A stretch of 64,000 nucleotides of DNA from Myxococcus sp046520405 (GCA_046520405.1 JBKGHI010000003.1:42544-106543), one strand, 5' to 3'. Counted from the stretch's first letter, positions 26,208-35,208 are shown. A program made the numbers and translations. The notes: generated by a model from the letters alone, not told the origin.

Positions 26208-26240
26208 CATACACGCTCTTGTGGGCGGGCGTATCAAGTC
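26208..26240 (-). promoter_or_regulatory. Phage element A, copy b
   Basis: Minus-strand reading: GACTTG, 15 bases, AGAGCGTGTATG; 33 bases in total, same spacing as the other four copies. It points at the gene starting at 26155. Confidence 0.7.
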
Positions 26241-26438
26241 CTCTCTGCTGTCTTTGGGGTGTATGTTCTGTGGCGGGGCGTTGGTGTTTGGCTGGGGCGC
26301 TGTTCCCGATGGAGCGTGTGTCTGGTGGTGAGGTGAGGCTGGGCGTGCGCGCTTGGGGCCTATTTCGGCCGCTTCGAGTGGCTTGCCGGACGTGCCTGTC
26401 GCAGCCCGGCAAGGCCCTCGAATGGCGAGGGGCTGCGG

Positions 26439-26624
26439 CTAGGTTGCATCCTTGGCGGTCGGCGTGGGCTTCGTGTCCTCCCGCTCGGCTCGAATCTTCA
26501 TGAGCTTGTCGATGATCTTGGCCTTCTTGGTTTCCCCCAAGTAGGGGAAGCTGTTTCCGGTGTCGATGACGTAGCGGCGCAGTTTCTTGACGGTCATCGT
26601 TTCCAATTCTTCGCGTGTCTTCAT
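26439..26624 (-). CDS. Short SAP/HeH-like domain protein
   Basis: A 61-residue basic protein (LETMTVKKLRRYVIDTG; KKAKIIDKLMKIRAER). The helix-extension-helix pattern resembles SAP, LEM or Rho-N domains, which bind nucleic acid. No ribosome site is outstanding. It forms a series with the next, larger gene that carries two similar segments. A nucleoid-associated or DNA-packaging role is inferred. Confidence 0.55.
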   Translation of the reverse strand: MKTREELETMTVKKLRRYVIDTGNSFPYLGETKKAKIIDKLMKIRAEREDTKPTPTAKDAT

Positions 26625-26802
26625 GTTGTTCCCGTGGGGACTGCGTTGAAGGAGGGGCCGGTCGAAGGTCTCGGGCGGTGTTTCACTTCACGACGATGTT
26701 GGTGGCGCCCGCCTCGCGTGTGGACGGCGGGGCGGAGCGCGTCCGGGTTGGGAGGGCCTCTCGGCCTATTCGCTGTCCTGCTGGGGCGAGTGGATGCGGG
26801 CC

Positions 26803-27417
26803 TCACTCCTCCTCTTTCGAGGCGAAGCGCGCGGCGGCTTCGGTGGCGCCCATGGCCGTGAGTTCTCGGTGGACCGCGCGCATGAAGAAACGAGTCCGGC
26901 TCGGGATGCCCGCGTCGCGCCAGGCCTTGTCCAGGGCCGCCAAGTCCTCCGCGTCGAAGGAGAGGGGGATGACGCGCTTGCCGTCCTCGCGCACCTTCAC
27001 CTCGCGCTCGGGACGGGGACCCACCGGCACGCGTCCGGCCTCCGCCTCCCGAATCTTCCACTTGAGGTAGGGGATGTCGCTGCTGCCCGTCGGGCGCCCC
27101 ACGACTTCGCGGTACTTCGCCTGCAACGCTTCCAGCGACATGCCGGCGAAGCGCCCGCGCTGGTTGGCAGACTGCGTGCCCTCGACCGACGTGGGGGGCT
27201 GTGCGGCAGGCGCCGGAGGCGCGCTGGGGGCGGTGGCCGTCGCCCGGCGGGAGGGGCTGCGCCGCTTCTTGGCGGCGAGAGACTCCTCGATGCGGCGGAT
27301 GAGGAACTTCTTGTTCGGGCTGCGCGTCTCCTCGCCCACCACGTCGCGGTAGCGGGCGCGCAGCTCCGTCAGGTTCATGGACTCCAGCTTCTTCTTCGGG
27401 GCGGTGGTGCGGGACAT
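26803..27417 (-). CDS. Two-domain SAP/HeH-like putative DNA-binding protein
   Basis: A 204-residue basic protein. Two related helical segments (LTELRARYRDVVGEETRSPN then LIRRIEESL; SLEALQAKYREVVGRPTGSS then LKWKIREAE) are joined by a basic Pro/Ala linker. The C-terminal 60 residues (RVIPLSFDAEDLAALDKAW; RTRFFMRAVHRELTAM) resemble a ribbon-helix-helix fold. The segments also resemble DUF2924-type repeats. ATG 27417 is chosen after removal of a low-quality extension. Probably a phage chromatin-like or regulatory protein. Confidence 0.6.
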   Translation of the reverse strand: MSRTTAPKKKLESMNLTELRARYRDVVGEETRSPNKKFLIRRIEESLAAKKRRSPSRRATATAPSAPPAPAAQPPTSVEGTQSANQRGRFAGMSLEALQAKYREVVGRPTGSSDIPYLKWKIREAEAGRVPVGPRPEREVKVREDGKRVIPLSFDAEDLAALDKAWRDAGIPSRTRFFMRAVHRELTAMGATEAAARFASKEEE

Positions 27418-27531
27418 GGTGCTGTTTTCCTTTCCGGGCCGTGGGTACACGTCTGCCGTTCACGAGGGCGGCCCGGTGGCCCTCATGCGCTGGTGCCCCG
27501 CTGGGCGGGGCGTGGGTGGTGAGAGGAGGTG

Positions 27532-27756
27532 CTACTTGCTGCGGGCGCTGTTGGCGGCGCTCAGGCCGGCCTGATAGGCCGCTTCGAGGGCCTCCTTCAG
27601 GCCCCACACCGCCACGTCGTGGAAGTCGAGGCTGTCGCTGTTGCGTGTCTTCAGGGTTTCGATGTTGAGCGATTGGCGTGCAATGCGCTCAAGTACTTCT
27701 TCGGGCGCCCGGGTGGGCTTCGCGGCGGTGGCGGGGCGGGGCTTGCGGGGTGTCAT
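27532..27756 (-). CDS. Small conserved phage/plasmid protein (DUF6900-like)
   Basis: A 74-residue protein whose core (LERIARQSLNIETLKTRNSD, then LDFHDVAVWGLKEALEAAYQ) matches a small family common in plasmids and phages, which I recall as DUF6900. Function unknown. ATG 27756 lies 40 bases after element A copy c. Confidence 0.7.
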   Translation of the reverse strand: MTPRKPRPATAAKPTRAPEEVLERIARQSLNIETLKTRNSDSLDFHDVAVWGLKEALEAAYQAGLSAANSARSK

Positions 27757-27796
27757 TGTTTCGTCTTTTCGTGCGCTTTCGGAGGCGCGCGTGAGA

Positions 27797-27829
27797 CATA
27801 CGCGCTCTGTTTTGCGCGTATGGCAAGTC
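27797..27829 (-). promoter_or_regulatory. Phage element A, copy c
   Basis: Minus-strand reading: GACTTG, 15 bases, AGAGCGCGTATG. It overlaps the stop codon of the upstream gene and points at the DUF6900-like gene. Confidence 0.7.
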
Positions 27830-28124
27830 ATTGTTCGTTGGGCTTGCTCAGGTGCGCGAAGCACTCCAAGTCGATGGCGCGCGGGTCGACATGCACGAAG
27901 GAGGTGGTTCCGTCCGGGCGAATGGGAGCCGCGTCGATGCAGTCCTCGGCCGTTACACCCCCGAGGCGCGCCAGCTTTTCGTTGTCATTCACGTAGTAGT
28001 CGTCCGCGTCCGGGTTGGCGTCGGAGCGGAGGCTGCCGCGCAACACCGCGAAGATGCGGACCCTCTGCCCCCGGAGGCCGGGGATTTCGTTGCCGAGGTA
28101 GGTGGTGTCAGTGCCGATAAACAT
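27828..28124 (-). CDS. Small hypothetical phage protein
   Basis: A 98-residue protein (MFIGTDTTYLGNEIPGLRGQ, then RVRIFAVLRGSLRSD and ECFAHLSKPNEQ) not recognised as a family. A beta-rich N-terminal half suggests an SH3-like barrel, but this is uncertain. ATG 28124 has AGGGAG upstream; element A copy d lies 38 bases before it. Confidence 0.65.
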   Translation of the reverse strand: MFIGTDTTYLGNEIPGLRGQRVRIFAVLRGSLRSDANPDADDYYVNDNEKLARLGGVTAEDCIDAAPIRPDGTTSFVHVDPRAIDLECFAHLSKPNEQ

Positions 28125-28162
28125 GCGTGTCTCCCTGGCGCGCAGTGGGTAGCGCGTGAAGA

Positions 28163-28195
28163 CATACACGCTCTGTCTTGGGGGCATAGCAAGTC
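28163..28195 (-). promoter_or_regulatory. Phage element A, copy d
   Basis: Minus-strand reading: GACTTG, 15 bases, AGAGCGTGTATG. It ends 38 bases before ATG 28124. Confidence 0.7.
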
Positions 28196-28265
28196 GAGGA
28201 GCGAGGGATTCGCGACGTCCCGGGGCATCGCGGCGCGCGGGGGCTGTTTTGCTTGCGGTGTATGT

Positions 28266-28703
28266 CTATTGACTGGACTCTTCAGGGGCGTGGGACTGCT
28301 CGTCGGCGAGCACCGCGATTCGGAGGCCCTGCGGGAACCAGCGCTCGCGAGCCTCCTGCGACAGGGGATGCACGGCCACCTTTCTGGCGCTGCCCCCCTT
28401 GGGCTTGAGCACCGTATGCAGGCGTCCGCGCTGGACGAGCTCTGCGTGGACATGGCCGACGAGGAGTCGGTGCAGGTGCCCGAAGCTCCCTGGCGCCGGA
28501 TGCTCAGGCTCCCTCTCGGCGGCGCGGATGAGAAACTCGGTGGAGCGGCAGGCGGGACAGGGAGGGAGCTGGACGAGGCCGTCGTCAACGTCCTCCCGAC
28601 GGGCGACGCCGACCTCCAGGGTGTCGAGGGAGAGGCGATTGCCGCTGCCGCACCGGGCGCAGCGCTGAAGTACGTCCTCGGTGGTGACTTCGTGAATGGC
28701 CAT
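28266..28703 (-). CDS. Zinc-ribbon-like phage protein downstream of tail fibre
   Basis: A 145-residue protein with two CxxC pairs, CARC (residues about 15-18) and CPAC (about 49-52), giving a zinc ribbon in the N-terminal half. A basic C-terminal part follows. It begins 10 bases after the tail-fibre stop with AAGG upstream, so it ends the late tail operon. Genes in this position often encode fibre-assembly factors, but its sequence does not show that family. Confidence 0.65.
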   Translation of the reverse strand: MAIHEVTTEDVLQRCARCGSGNRLSLDTLEVGVARREDVDDGLVQLPPCPACRSTEFLIRAAEREPEHPAPGSFGHLHRLLVGHVHAELVQRGRLHTVLKPKGGSARKVAVHPLSQEARERWFPQGLRIAVLADEQSHAPEESSQ

Positions 28704-28713
28704 GGGGGCGCCC

Positions 28714-30624
28714 TTACGCGACAGCGGTGTACGAGCCGAACCAGTACGTCGCGACGAGGCCTGGGAGGTTTTGGTGGCTGTAGAAGGCGAAGCCGTCTCG
28801 GTCCGGCACCATGACGGTGGGATTGCCGACGAAGCTTCCGGCGAAGGCGTAGGGGCTGAGGGTGATGGAGGAGGGCGCGGAGGGGAAGCGACTGCGGAAC
28901 GTCACCGAGCCGCCACCGGACAGGTTGTCGTGCGCGACGGTGTCGCTGTTGCTGTACTGGAGGCCGAGCCGGCCCACCTCGCGCACGCTGCCCGCCAACT
29001 CGAAGGAGGTGTTGCTGGCGGTGCTACTCAGCGGGAGTCGCAACGTGCGCGTCCAGGAGGCGAAGGTGGCGGTGAGGCTGGCGTCATGGAGGAACTCGGC
29101 CTCGTTGCGTGAGAGGCGGAAACCGCCCGCCGCCGCCCCGGTGATGTCGCGGGCCCAGGCGCTCCCATTCCAGGCGGCGTTGAGGGTGAACCACACCGAG
29201 TCGCCGTCAGCGTAGAGGCGCAGCCGCGCGGCTGCGCCGCCCGCGCCCTGGGCGTCGAGGAGAAGGACGCGGCCGGCGCCGAGGACGGGCTGGACGATGG
29301 CCTTGTGCTGGCCCGCCGCCGCCTCGTTGCTGCGGAAGTGCCCGCCGCTGAAGGCCGAGAGGACTTCCGCGAGGGCCGCTTCGACGGTGCCTGCCGTCAG
29401 CAGGTTACCCGCGTCCGCGACGGAGACTGCAGAGGCCGCGTGAGCGTCAGCGGACTGGGTGAGGTGCCCGTTGAGGAAGCCCAGCAGCGCGGCGACCTGC
29501 TGGCGCAGGCTGCTGGCGGGAAGGGCGTGGGGCGTCCCGGCCAGTGCGTCTCCTCCGACACGAGAGGAGCCGGGGCTGTTTGCCGTCGTCTCTCCGAGGC
29601 GGGTGACGACCTCCTGGAGTTGAGCCTGCACGCTGGTGCCGCTGACGTAGCCGTGGGGTGTGGCGCCAATGGCGCTGGCGTGGTGGGCACCGGTGGCCGC
29701 GCCCTGGTGGGCGTTGACGAAGCCCAGCAGCGAGGAGAGCTGCGCGTCCACGGTGCCTGCCGGCAGGAGGTTGGGCGTGCCGGGCACCGCGTCCGCCCCC
29801 ACTCGGGAGGCGCCCGGTGTGCCGGCAGCGGCCGAGGAGAGCTTGTCCGCGACTTCGTCCACTGCCTCCTGCACGGTGGTGGAGGAGATGAAGCCGTGGG
29901 GCGCGTAGTCCACGGCACCGGCCACGTGTCGCCGGGCGGCGCCGGAGAAGTGGCCGGCCAACTCGGCGTCCACCTCGTCCAGCGTCGCCTGCACCGTGTC
30001 CGCGCTGGGGCTCAGGACGTCCCAGGTGCCGCTCTCCACTGCCACCGAGCTGCCCCTCGCGAAGATGAAGGCCTGCCGGCGAGAGGTGTCCAAGTCCGCG
30101 GCGAGGATCTGCGTCTGCCCGGGGCGCCGCCGGACGTCACACAGCAGCAACTCGTCGGGCTGGAGGGCGGCTTTGGGCGCCTGGCCGACGGGACCCTCCG
30201 GCGCCTGGCGCACCACCAGCTCGAAGGACTCGTCGCGGCGGAAGTACACCTGCTGGGAGTTGCCGTCCGTGCGCGGCTCCGACAGCAGGCGGGTGAAGCG
30301 CAGGAAGATGCCGAGCCACCTCTCGCTGCCCGAGGTGGAGACGTCGGTGGGGATGCCCGACAAGTCCACCGCGCAGTCCACCGTCTGCCCGGTGCCGAAG
30401 AACATGCGCTGGCCGAGGTTGTCGTAGGCGCGGCCCGGGGCCGTCAGGTCGACGGAGAGGTTGGGCACGGGCGCATGCGGCGCGGGCACGGCCCCGGAGA
30501 TGACACCGTGGACGCCCAGGTCAGAGGCGAGGTTTCGGTCGGCCTGCTCCAACTGCGCGAAGGCCAAATCCAACTCGGCCTCGCTGACACGTTGCCTGAA
30601 GAAAAAATCCAGCCGGTTGCTCAT
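28714..30624 (-). CDS. Phage tail fibre / receptor-binding protein with internal repeats
   Basis: A 636-residue protein. The N-terminal 150 residues (MSNRLDFFFRQRVSEAELDL) probably attach to the baseplate. The middle (about 210-390) has internal repeats: GASRVGADAVPGTPNLLPAG against GSSRVGGDALAGTPHALPAS, each followed by a LLGF segment, plus APHGFISSTTVQ against TPHGYVSGTSVQ, as in trimeric fibre shafts. The C-terminal 200 residues form a beta-rich tip. ATG 30624 is supported by GGAGG and by late element copy 1 exactly 22 bases upstream. It likely determines host adsorption. Confidence 0.82.
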   Translation of the reverse strand: MSNRLDFFFRQRVSEAELDLAFAQLEQADRNLASDLGVHGVISGAVPAPHAPVPNLSVDLTAPGRAYDNLGQRMFFGTGQTVDCAVDLSGIPTDVSTSGSERWLGIFLRFTRLLSEPRTDGNSQQVYFRRDESFELVVRQAPEGPVGQAPKAALQPDELLLCDVRRRPGQTQILAADLDTSRRQAFIFARGSSVAVESGTWDVLSPSADTVQATLDEVDAELAGHFSGAARRHVAGAVDYAPHGFISSTTVQEAVDEVADKLSSAAAGTPGASRVGADAVPGTPNLLPAGTVDAQLSSLLGFVNAHQGAATGAHHASAIGATPHGYVSGTSVQAQLQEVVTRLGETTANSPGSSRVGGDALAGTPHALPASSLRQQVAALLGFLNGHLTQSADAHAASAVSVADAGNLLTAGTVEAALAEVLSAFSGGHFRSNEAAAGQHKAIVQPVLGAGRVLLLDAQGAGGAAARLRLYADGDSVWFTLNAAWNGSAWARDITGAAAGGFRLSRNEAEFLHDASLTATFASWTRTLRLPLSSTASNTSFELAGSVREVGRLGLQYSNSDTVAHDNLSGGGSVTFRSRFPSAPSSITLSPYAFAGSFVGNPTVMVPDRDGFAFYSHQNLPGLVATYWFGSYTAVA

Positions 30625-30646
30625 GCCTGTGCCCTCCAGAGGAAGG

Positions 30647-30674
30647 CAAAGGCAGGGCGCGAGAAATCGGGGAC
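30647..30674 (-). promoter_or_regulatory. Phage late element B, copy 1 (GTCCCC-N16-CCTTTG)
   Basis: Minus-strand reading: GTCCCC, 16 bases beginning GATTTC, CCTTTG. Exactly 22 bases separate it from the tail-fibre ATG, with GGAGG between. Five related sites occur in the window. Confidence 0.7.
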
Positions 30675-30688
30675 ATGCCGTAGGGCAT

Positions 30689-32026
30689 TCAGTGCAGCGT
30701 CGTCGTCTCGCCCAGCTCGCTGAGTCCCAGCTCCCAGTGCTCCGGGAGAATGGGCGGCAGGGGCTCCACCAAGTCCACGAAGTGGGTGTGGGCGGGCTTG
30801 AGGTACTCGACGAGGGTGCGCAGGCGCTGGCGCTCCGCGGGCGAGAGGAGACGCTCCACCTCGACGTTGAAGGCGTAGCGGGCGAAGCGCTCCGAGGGGC
30901 CCAGCACCCAGTCCACGCCCAGCTCGGACTCGCCCAGCACAAGGGTGTCCGAGGCGAAGGGGGAGATGGCCCGCACCTCGATGCCGAGGAAGAAGCGGAT
31001 GGCGTTGCGCAGGCCCAGCGCGGTGCCCTTCTGCTGGTACATGTCCACGAGGATGGCGGCCAGGCGGCGCCGGGCGAGGACGTCCAACTCGAAGGCGAAG
31101 GGGTTGCCCAAGTCCTGGAGGATGGCGTCCAGGAAGGCCTCCGGCGCGCGCTCCAAGTCGAAGATGTCGGGGAAGGCGTCCAAGTCAGCGAGGAGCAAGT
31201 CCGTCTCCTCCTGGAGGCAGGAGATGAAGCGGCGCAAGTCCCCCGTCACGTCGTCGCGGCGGTTGTGGCCCGGCAGCATGTCCCAGAGCTGGAAGCTCCG
31301 GGAGGGCGGCCTCGCTGGACGGAAGCCCGCGAAGGTGGCGCGGTGGTAGGGGGCGAGCACCGGGTTGCCGTGCGCGTCCGTCACGCCCTCCACGCGCACT
31401 TCGTACACCACGTCCGGCGTCAGCTCCGTGTCGAGGACGAGGTGGACGAGGGGGCCGTCCGCCGCAGCCTCGAGGGAAGCGACTGGGACTGCGGGCGCAC
31501 CGCGAGGCGTGAAGGTAAAACGCGCCGAGGGCGGCACCCGGACGGACTCGTCGAAGGCGAGGCGCACGGACTTCGGCGCCAGGGACTGGACGCCCACGAG
31601 ACGGGGGGCCGTCCTGTCCTCCACAGTGAAGGTGTACGTCTCGTCGAGGAGGTGCGCGCCGCCTGCCGTGGCCGAGACGACGCGGACGGAGACGGAGGCC
31701 TGGCTGGCCAGCGGCACCGCCGGGTGCAGCACCACGCGCAAGGTGTCCGCCGTCTGCGTCACCTCCGCCAGAGGCCCTGCGAAGGCGGGCGTTACCTCTG
31801 CGCTGGCGCCGCCCTCGAATGCGAGGACTCCACCCACCCAGACGCGTGTGGCCGCCCGGGCGACGCCGTCCACGCCGACGTCCACAAGCTCCAGCTCCAG
31901 CGCGGAGTCGACGGGGACGTCCTCCTCCCCTGGGCCCGGAGCGCGGTTGAGGAGGAGGGGGCGGCGCGTCTCGGCGAAGAGGGAGACGGTGTCGACGTAG
32001 AGGGCGGGCAGCTCAACCGTGGCCAT
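30689..32026 (-). CDS. Phage tail protein I-like, with N-terminal Ig-like domains
   Basis: A 445-residue protein. The C-terminal 200 residues fit P2 gpI-type baseplate proteins (FQLWDMLPGHNRRDDVTGDL; LQEETDLLLADLDAFPDIF; LVDMYQQKGTALGLRNAIRF). The N-terminal 230 residues add two Ig-like or Big_5-type domains (PVDSALELELVDVGVDGV; APRLVGVQSLAPKSVRLAFD), not present in P2. The domain addition may position the fibre or bind the host surface. It ends 64 bases before the fibre ATG, with element copy 1 between. Confidence 0.82.
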   Translation of the reverse strand: MATVELPALYVDTVSLFAETRRPLLLNRAPGPGEEDVPVDSALELELVDVGVDGVARAATRVWVGGVLAFEGGASAEVTPAFAGPLAEVTQTADTLRVVLHPAVPLASQASVSVRVVSATAGGAHLLDETYTFTVEDRTAPRLVGVQSLAPKSVRLAFDESVRVPPSARFTFTPRGAPAVPVASLEAAADGPLVHLVLDTELTPDVVYEVRVEGVTDAHGNPVLAPYHRATFAGFRPARPPSRSFQLWDMLPGHNRRDDVTGDLRRFISCLQEETDLLLADLDAFPDIFDLERAPEAFLDAILQDLGNPFAFELDVLARRRLAAILVDMYQQKGTALGLRNAIRFFLGIEVRAISPFASDTLVLGESELGVDWVLGPSERFARYAFNVEVERLLSPAERQRLRTLVEYLKPAHTHFVDLVEPLPPILPEHWELGLSELGETTTLH

Positions 32027-32035
32027 GGGGCTTCC

Positions 32036-32431
32036 TCACGGGGAGACGAGCTCCAGGCGGACGCCCACCGTGTGGACGCCGGAGAGTTTCGAGACGTTGG
32101 CGGCCAGGTCCGTGACGAGGCGCTCGCGGCCGGGGCGCCCGAGGCAGCGGGCGTACTTCACGCCGTCGACGACGAGGGACGCCTCCCAGGCCAGGCCCGC
32201 CGGGGCTGCTGAAGGCACACGGAGGCGGAAGGCGGCGCGGACCAGGTCCACGCCGGTGACGTCCACGGCTTGCGTCACCTCGGCGAAGTCCCCGGGGGCC
32301 AACTCGAATCGGCGCCCGGGCTCCTCGTCGCCGAGGACGAAGAGGTACTCGCCCGAGGTGGGCGTGGCCTGCTGGGGCCGGATGCGGCCCTGCCCCAGGC
32401 CCAGGCGACTGGTGAAGGCGGTGAGGGCCAT
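32036..32431 (-). CDS. Phage tail/baseplate structural protein, unknown
   Basis: A 131-residue beta-rich protein (TSGEYLFVLGDEEPGRRFEL; VDLVRAAFRLRVPSA; WEASLVVDGVKYARCLGR). ATG 32431 is chosen; an in-frame GTG at 32440 overlaps the previous stop. The composition suggests a jelly-roll or Ig-type fold. Its place between gpI-like and LamG-like genes supports a baseplate-peripheral role. Confidence 0.65.
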   Translation of the reverse strand: MALTAFTSRLGLGQGRIRPQQATPTSGEYLFVLGDEEPGRRFELAPGDFAEVTQAVDVTGVDLVRAAFRLRVPSAAPAGLAWEASLVVDGVKYARCLGRPGRERLVTDLAANVSKLSGVHTVGVRLELVSP

Positions 32432-32436
32432 GGGCT

Positions 32437-33132
32437 TCACACCTGCCGGGACAACTCGAGCGAGTCGAAGTAGGCCCGGCGGGTGACGTCCCGCACGGCG
32501 AAGCCGAAGCCGCCCCGGCCGGAGGTGAGGGGCTGGCTGCCGGAGTTGATGCCGAGGGCGTCGTCGATGAAGTCGGCCATGCCTGGCACGGGCTGCCAGT
32601 CGGGAGGCGTGCCGAGGGGGTGCGCGGTCAGGTCGTTCTGGAGGGCCTTGAGGACGACGTCGCCGTTGGCGTTGACGATGACGTCCAGCCGCAGGTGCAG
32701 CCAGGTGCCCTGGGTGAAGCTGGCCGAGGACTTCAGCAGGACACCGGGCCCATCCGCGTCGGGCAGGCCCGTGGTCACCGCACCCTTGCGGAGCACCACC
32801 CGGTGCGGCTCGTCGTCGGAGAGGCCCAGGAGGTAGGCGGAGTCGTTGACGGAGGTGCCCTGGCCGCAGAGGAAGAGGAAGGGGGAGAAGCCGGTGGGGC
32901 CGCCTCCTGGCCCTCGTTGAATGCAGCCGCGGATGCTGCCTCCCTTGGCCATGGGGGCGAAGTCGGGGAGGTTGGCGAAGAGACCCACTGCGCCCTGCGC
33001 GGCGGTGAGGGAGTTGAAGGCGAAGAGGAAGTTGCCGCCGCCCGGGGGACGGGCAATGCCCGCCGTCACGCCTCTGTCCACGGTGGCGATGTCGAGTCCT
33101 TGATTGAGGTAGCTCCAGTCTGCGAGTGCCAT
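32437..33132 (-). CDS. Phage tail protein with LamG/concanavalin-like fold (predicted)
   Basis: A 231-residue protein. Alternating strands and motifs such as TWLHLRLDVIVNANGDVVLK, GGFGFAVRDVTRRAYFDSLE are typical of laminin-G/concanavalin-like sugar-binding folds; no database match could be tested. A role in recognising surface polysaccharide is reasonable. It is part of the tightly packed tail operon. Confidence 0.6.
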   Translation of the reverse strand: MALADWSYLNQGLDIATVDRGVTAGIARPPGGGNFLFAFNSLTAAQGAVGLFANLPDFAPMAKGGSIRGCIQRGPGGGPTGFSPFLFLCGQGTSVNDSAYLLGLSDDEPHRVVLRKGAVTTGLPDADGPGVLLKSSASFTQGTWLHLRLDVIVNANGDVVLKALQNDLTAHPLGTPPDWQPVPGMADFIDDALGINSGSQPLTSGRGGFGFAVRDVTRRAYFDSLELSRQV

Positions 33133-33139
33133 GGTGTCC

Positions 33140-33670
33140 TCACTGCGTGGCGGCCAGAGGCCACCCGGTGTCGAAGTCCTCGGTGGGCTGCGTGGTGTGG
33201 AAGAGGGCCACTCGCGCCGTCACGTCCTCCCAGCGCCAGGCGTAGGCCTCGTTGGTGTGCCAGCGCTGCTCGAAGTCCTCCCGCGGCGAGTCGCTGAAGC
33301 GGCCCAGCACGGAGGTGACGTCCACCCAGTCCGCGAGGACGGGCCCCTGGCCCCAAGTCTCGACGGCCTGCCCCTCGACGTGGTGCGGGACGAGCTGCGC
33401 GGGCGGCAACTCGAAGAGGAAGCCGTCGTTGTCCCAACCTCGGGAGAAGGACTCGAAGCCCTCGCGCTGGCCGGAGAAGAAGGCGAGGGCCACAGGGACG
33501 TCGGAGAGGGCGGCGCGCCACACGTACCAGTGCTCGAAGTCCTCGCAGGACTCCTCCGGCACACCGAAGCCCGCCAGGGCTTCGAGGCGCGTCACCGTCG
33601 TCAGCGTCCAGTGCGCCGCCTCGCCGGGCCGGGCGCCCGCGTCCTCGAAACTGGGGTTGCGGAGGGCCAT
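33140..33670 (-). CDS. Phage structural protein with Phe/Asp-Trp repeats
   Basis: A 176-residue protein starting MALRNPSFEDAG, an opening common in carbohydrate-binding modules. Four spaced segments repeat an acidic-Phe...Trp pattern: CEDFEHWYVW, REGFESFSRGW, REDFEQRWHTN and TEDFDTGWPL. It is unusually rich in Trp. It lies one base after the baseplate gpJ-like gene. Function unknown; a peripheral baseplate or adhesion role is inferred from position. Confidence 0.6.
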   Translation of the reverse strand: MALRNPSFEDAGARPGEAAHWTLTTVTRLEALAGFGVPEESCEDFEHWYVWRAALSDVPVALAFFSGQREGFESFSRGWDNDGFLFELPPAQLVPHHVEGQAVETWGQGPVLADWVDVTSVLGRFSDSPREDFEQRWHTNEAYAWRWEDVTARVALFHTTQPTEDFDTGWPLAATQ

Positions 33671-33671
33671 G

Positions 33672-35183
33672 TCAGAGCAGTCCCCCGGTGTCCCCGTCCT
33701 GCAGGGTGACGCTGCCCAGCACCGCCAGCTCCCGCACCGTCAGCTTCACGTCCGAGGGCAGGCTGTTGAGTGTCAGGTCCATTCGCGCGTCGCCCAGCTT
33801 CCGGACGCCGGGCACGTCGCGGATGACGTTGAACACGTCTGACCAGGCCACCTCGCCGGCCGGGAAGCCCTGGGCGTCCTTGAGGTTGAAGCCGAAGTCG
33901 ATGCGCGGGTTGGGCGTGCCATCCGGTTCACTGACGCGGAAGTGGGCGGCGAGCGCCTGGCGGACGCGCGAGGCGACGTCCTGGGCCGACGCGCCCTGGC
34001 GCAGGAAGAGGCGGGCGGAGATGTCCACGCGCCGGTACGCCGGCTCCTGGACGCTCACCTGAAAGGTGAGGGTGCAAGGGTAGACTTCCGTCACCTGCCG
34101 CAGCACCTGGGCCTTGAGCGCGGGCGTGGGCACCCCGCCGCCCTGGGGCACCACGTAGAGGATGCCGACATTCTCCCCGATGGTGGCGTCCTCGTTGGAC
34201 GTCAGCATGAGCGCTCGGGCCACGCTGGGTAGGCGCCGAGCGTTGATTTCGAAGTCCTCGCGGGAGACGGTGCGCGTCAGGGCCCGGAGACTCTCGGGGG
34301 CGAGCAACTTCGCGGAGGCCACCGTCTGCCTGTCCGCGCCGCCCGAGGCGGGGGCGGGGTTGTGGACGGACACCTGCACCGCGTGGCCGTGGGCGTCCCG
34401 GAAGCTGCCCTCCAACACGACGAGGCGGCCCGCGTCCACGTTGCCGGCCGAGCCGCCACCCGTCTTGTACACCACCGCCACAGTGCCAACGGGCGGCAGG
34501 CCGTTGACGCCGTTGCCGAAGCGGACAATGGCCCTGTCCCCCTGATCCACCGAGACGAGGAAGTGGGCGTCGGAGGCGCGGGAGTTGAGGAAGGTGTCCA
34601 CCTCGCTGAAGGCGCCCTGGGCAGTGGACACGCGGGCGGTGCCGTCGAGGTAGGGCGCGAAGTCGAGGTGCGCCTCGAAGTCAGCGAGGCCGCGGGCGTC
34701 GAAGAGCTGGGTGTGCGTCTTCGAGTGCTCGACCACCGCGAGGCCGCGCGGCGGGTTGGCGCTGGCTGGAATGGTGACGGATGAGAGGAGTTGGAAGCGG
34801 ACGGCCTCCGTCACCTCCTGGGTGCGGACGACGGTTCCGGCGGGGAAGGTGACGGGTGCTGCGGGAGGCTGGGCCAGGCGCAGCTCCACCTCTGCCGTGG
34901 CCGCCTGGGCGCCGTGAAGCCGGTAGCCCAGCATGCGCGCCAGGGCGATGACGTTGCGGCGCTGGGTGGCCGTGGCGAGGCGCGACTCACGGGCGAGGTT
35001 GTCCTGGTAGAAGCTGAGGACGTCGCCGAGAAAGGCGTGCATCTCCAGCAGGACGTTGCCGAAGCTGGCGACGTCGAAGTCGCTCCAGTCAGGGAAGACG
35101 CTCTTCGTCAGCGCCACGAGGCGCGCGCGCAGGGCGTCGAAGTCTCGGTGGGTGTAGTCGGTGGACGCGGGAAGAAGTGGCAC
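33672..35183 (-). CDS. Baseplate wedge protein, gpJ-like
   Basis: A 503-residue baseplate_J-family protein, related to P2 gpJ and T4 gp6. Typical stretches are SDFDVASFGNVLLEMHAFLG, DNLARESRLATATQRRNVIA, FGNGVNGLPPVGTVAVVYK and ENVGILYVVPQGGG. I start at GTG 35183, which has GGAGG about 11 bases upstream and fits the spacing of other element-B genes; an in-frame ATG at 35201 lacks a ribosome site. It polymerises around the baseplate hub. Confidence 0.88.
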   Translation of the reverse strand: MPLLPASTDYTHRDFDALRARLVALTKSVFPDWSDFDVASFGNVLLEMHAFLGDVLSFYQDNLARESRLATATQRRNVIALARMLGYRLHGAQAATAEVELRLAQPPAAPVTFPAGTVVRTQEVTEAVRFQLLSSVTIPASANPPRGLAVVEHSKTHTQLFDARGLADFEAHLDFAPYLDGTARVSTAQGAFSEVDTFLNSRASDAHFLVSVDQGDRAIVRFGNGVNGLPPVGTVAVVYKTGGGSAGNVDAGRLVVLEGSFRDAHGHAVQVSVHNPAPASGGADRQTVASAKLLAPESLRALTRTVSREDFEINARRLPSVARALMLTSNEDATIGENVGILYVVPQGGGVPTPALKAQVLRQVTEVYPCTLTFQVSVQEPAYRRVDISARLFLRQGASAQDVASRVRQALAAHFRVSEPDGTPNPRIDFGFNLKDAQGFPAGEVAWSDVFNVIRDVPGVRKLGDARMDLTLNSLPSDVKLTVRELAVLGSVTLQDGDTGGLL

Positions 35184-35208
35184 GTCGGCGAAGGCCTCCA
35201 TCGGGAGG

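Noticed and set aside
30461..32212. 583-codon plus-strand frame
   Set aside because: Antisense to tail protein I and the fibre start; composition is that of a reverse-complement shadow.
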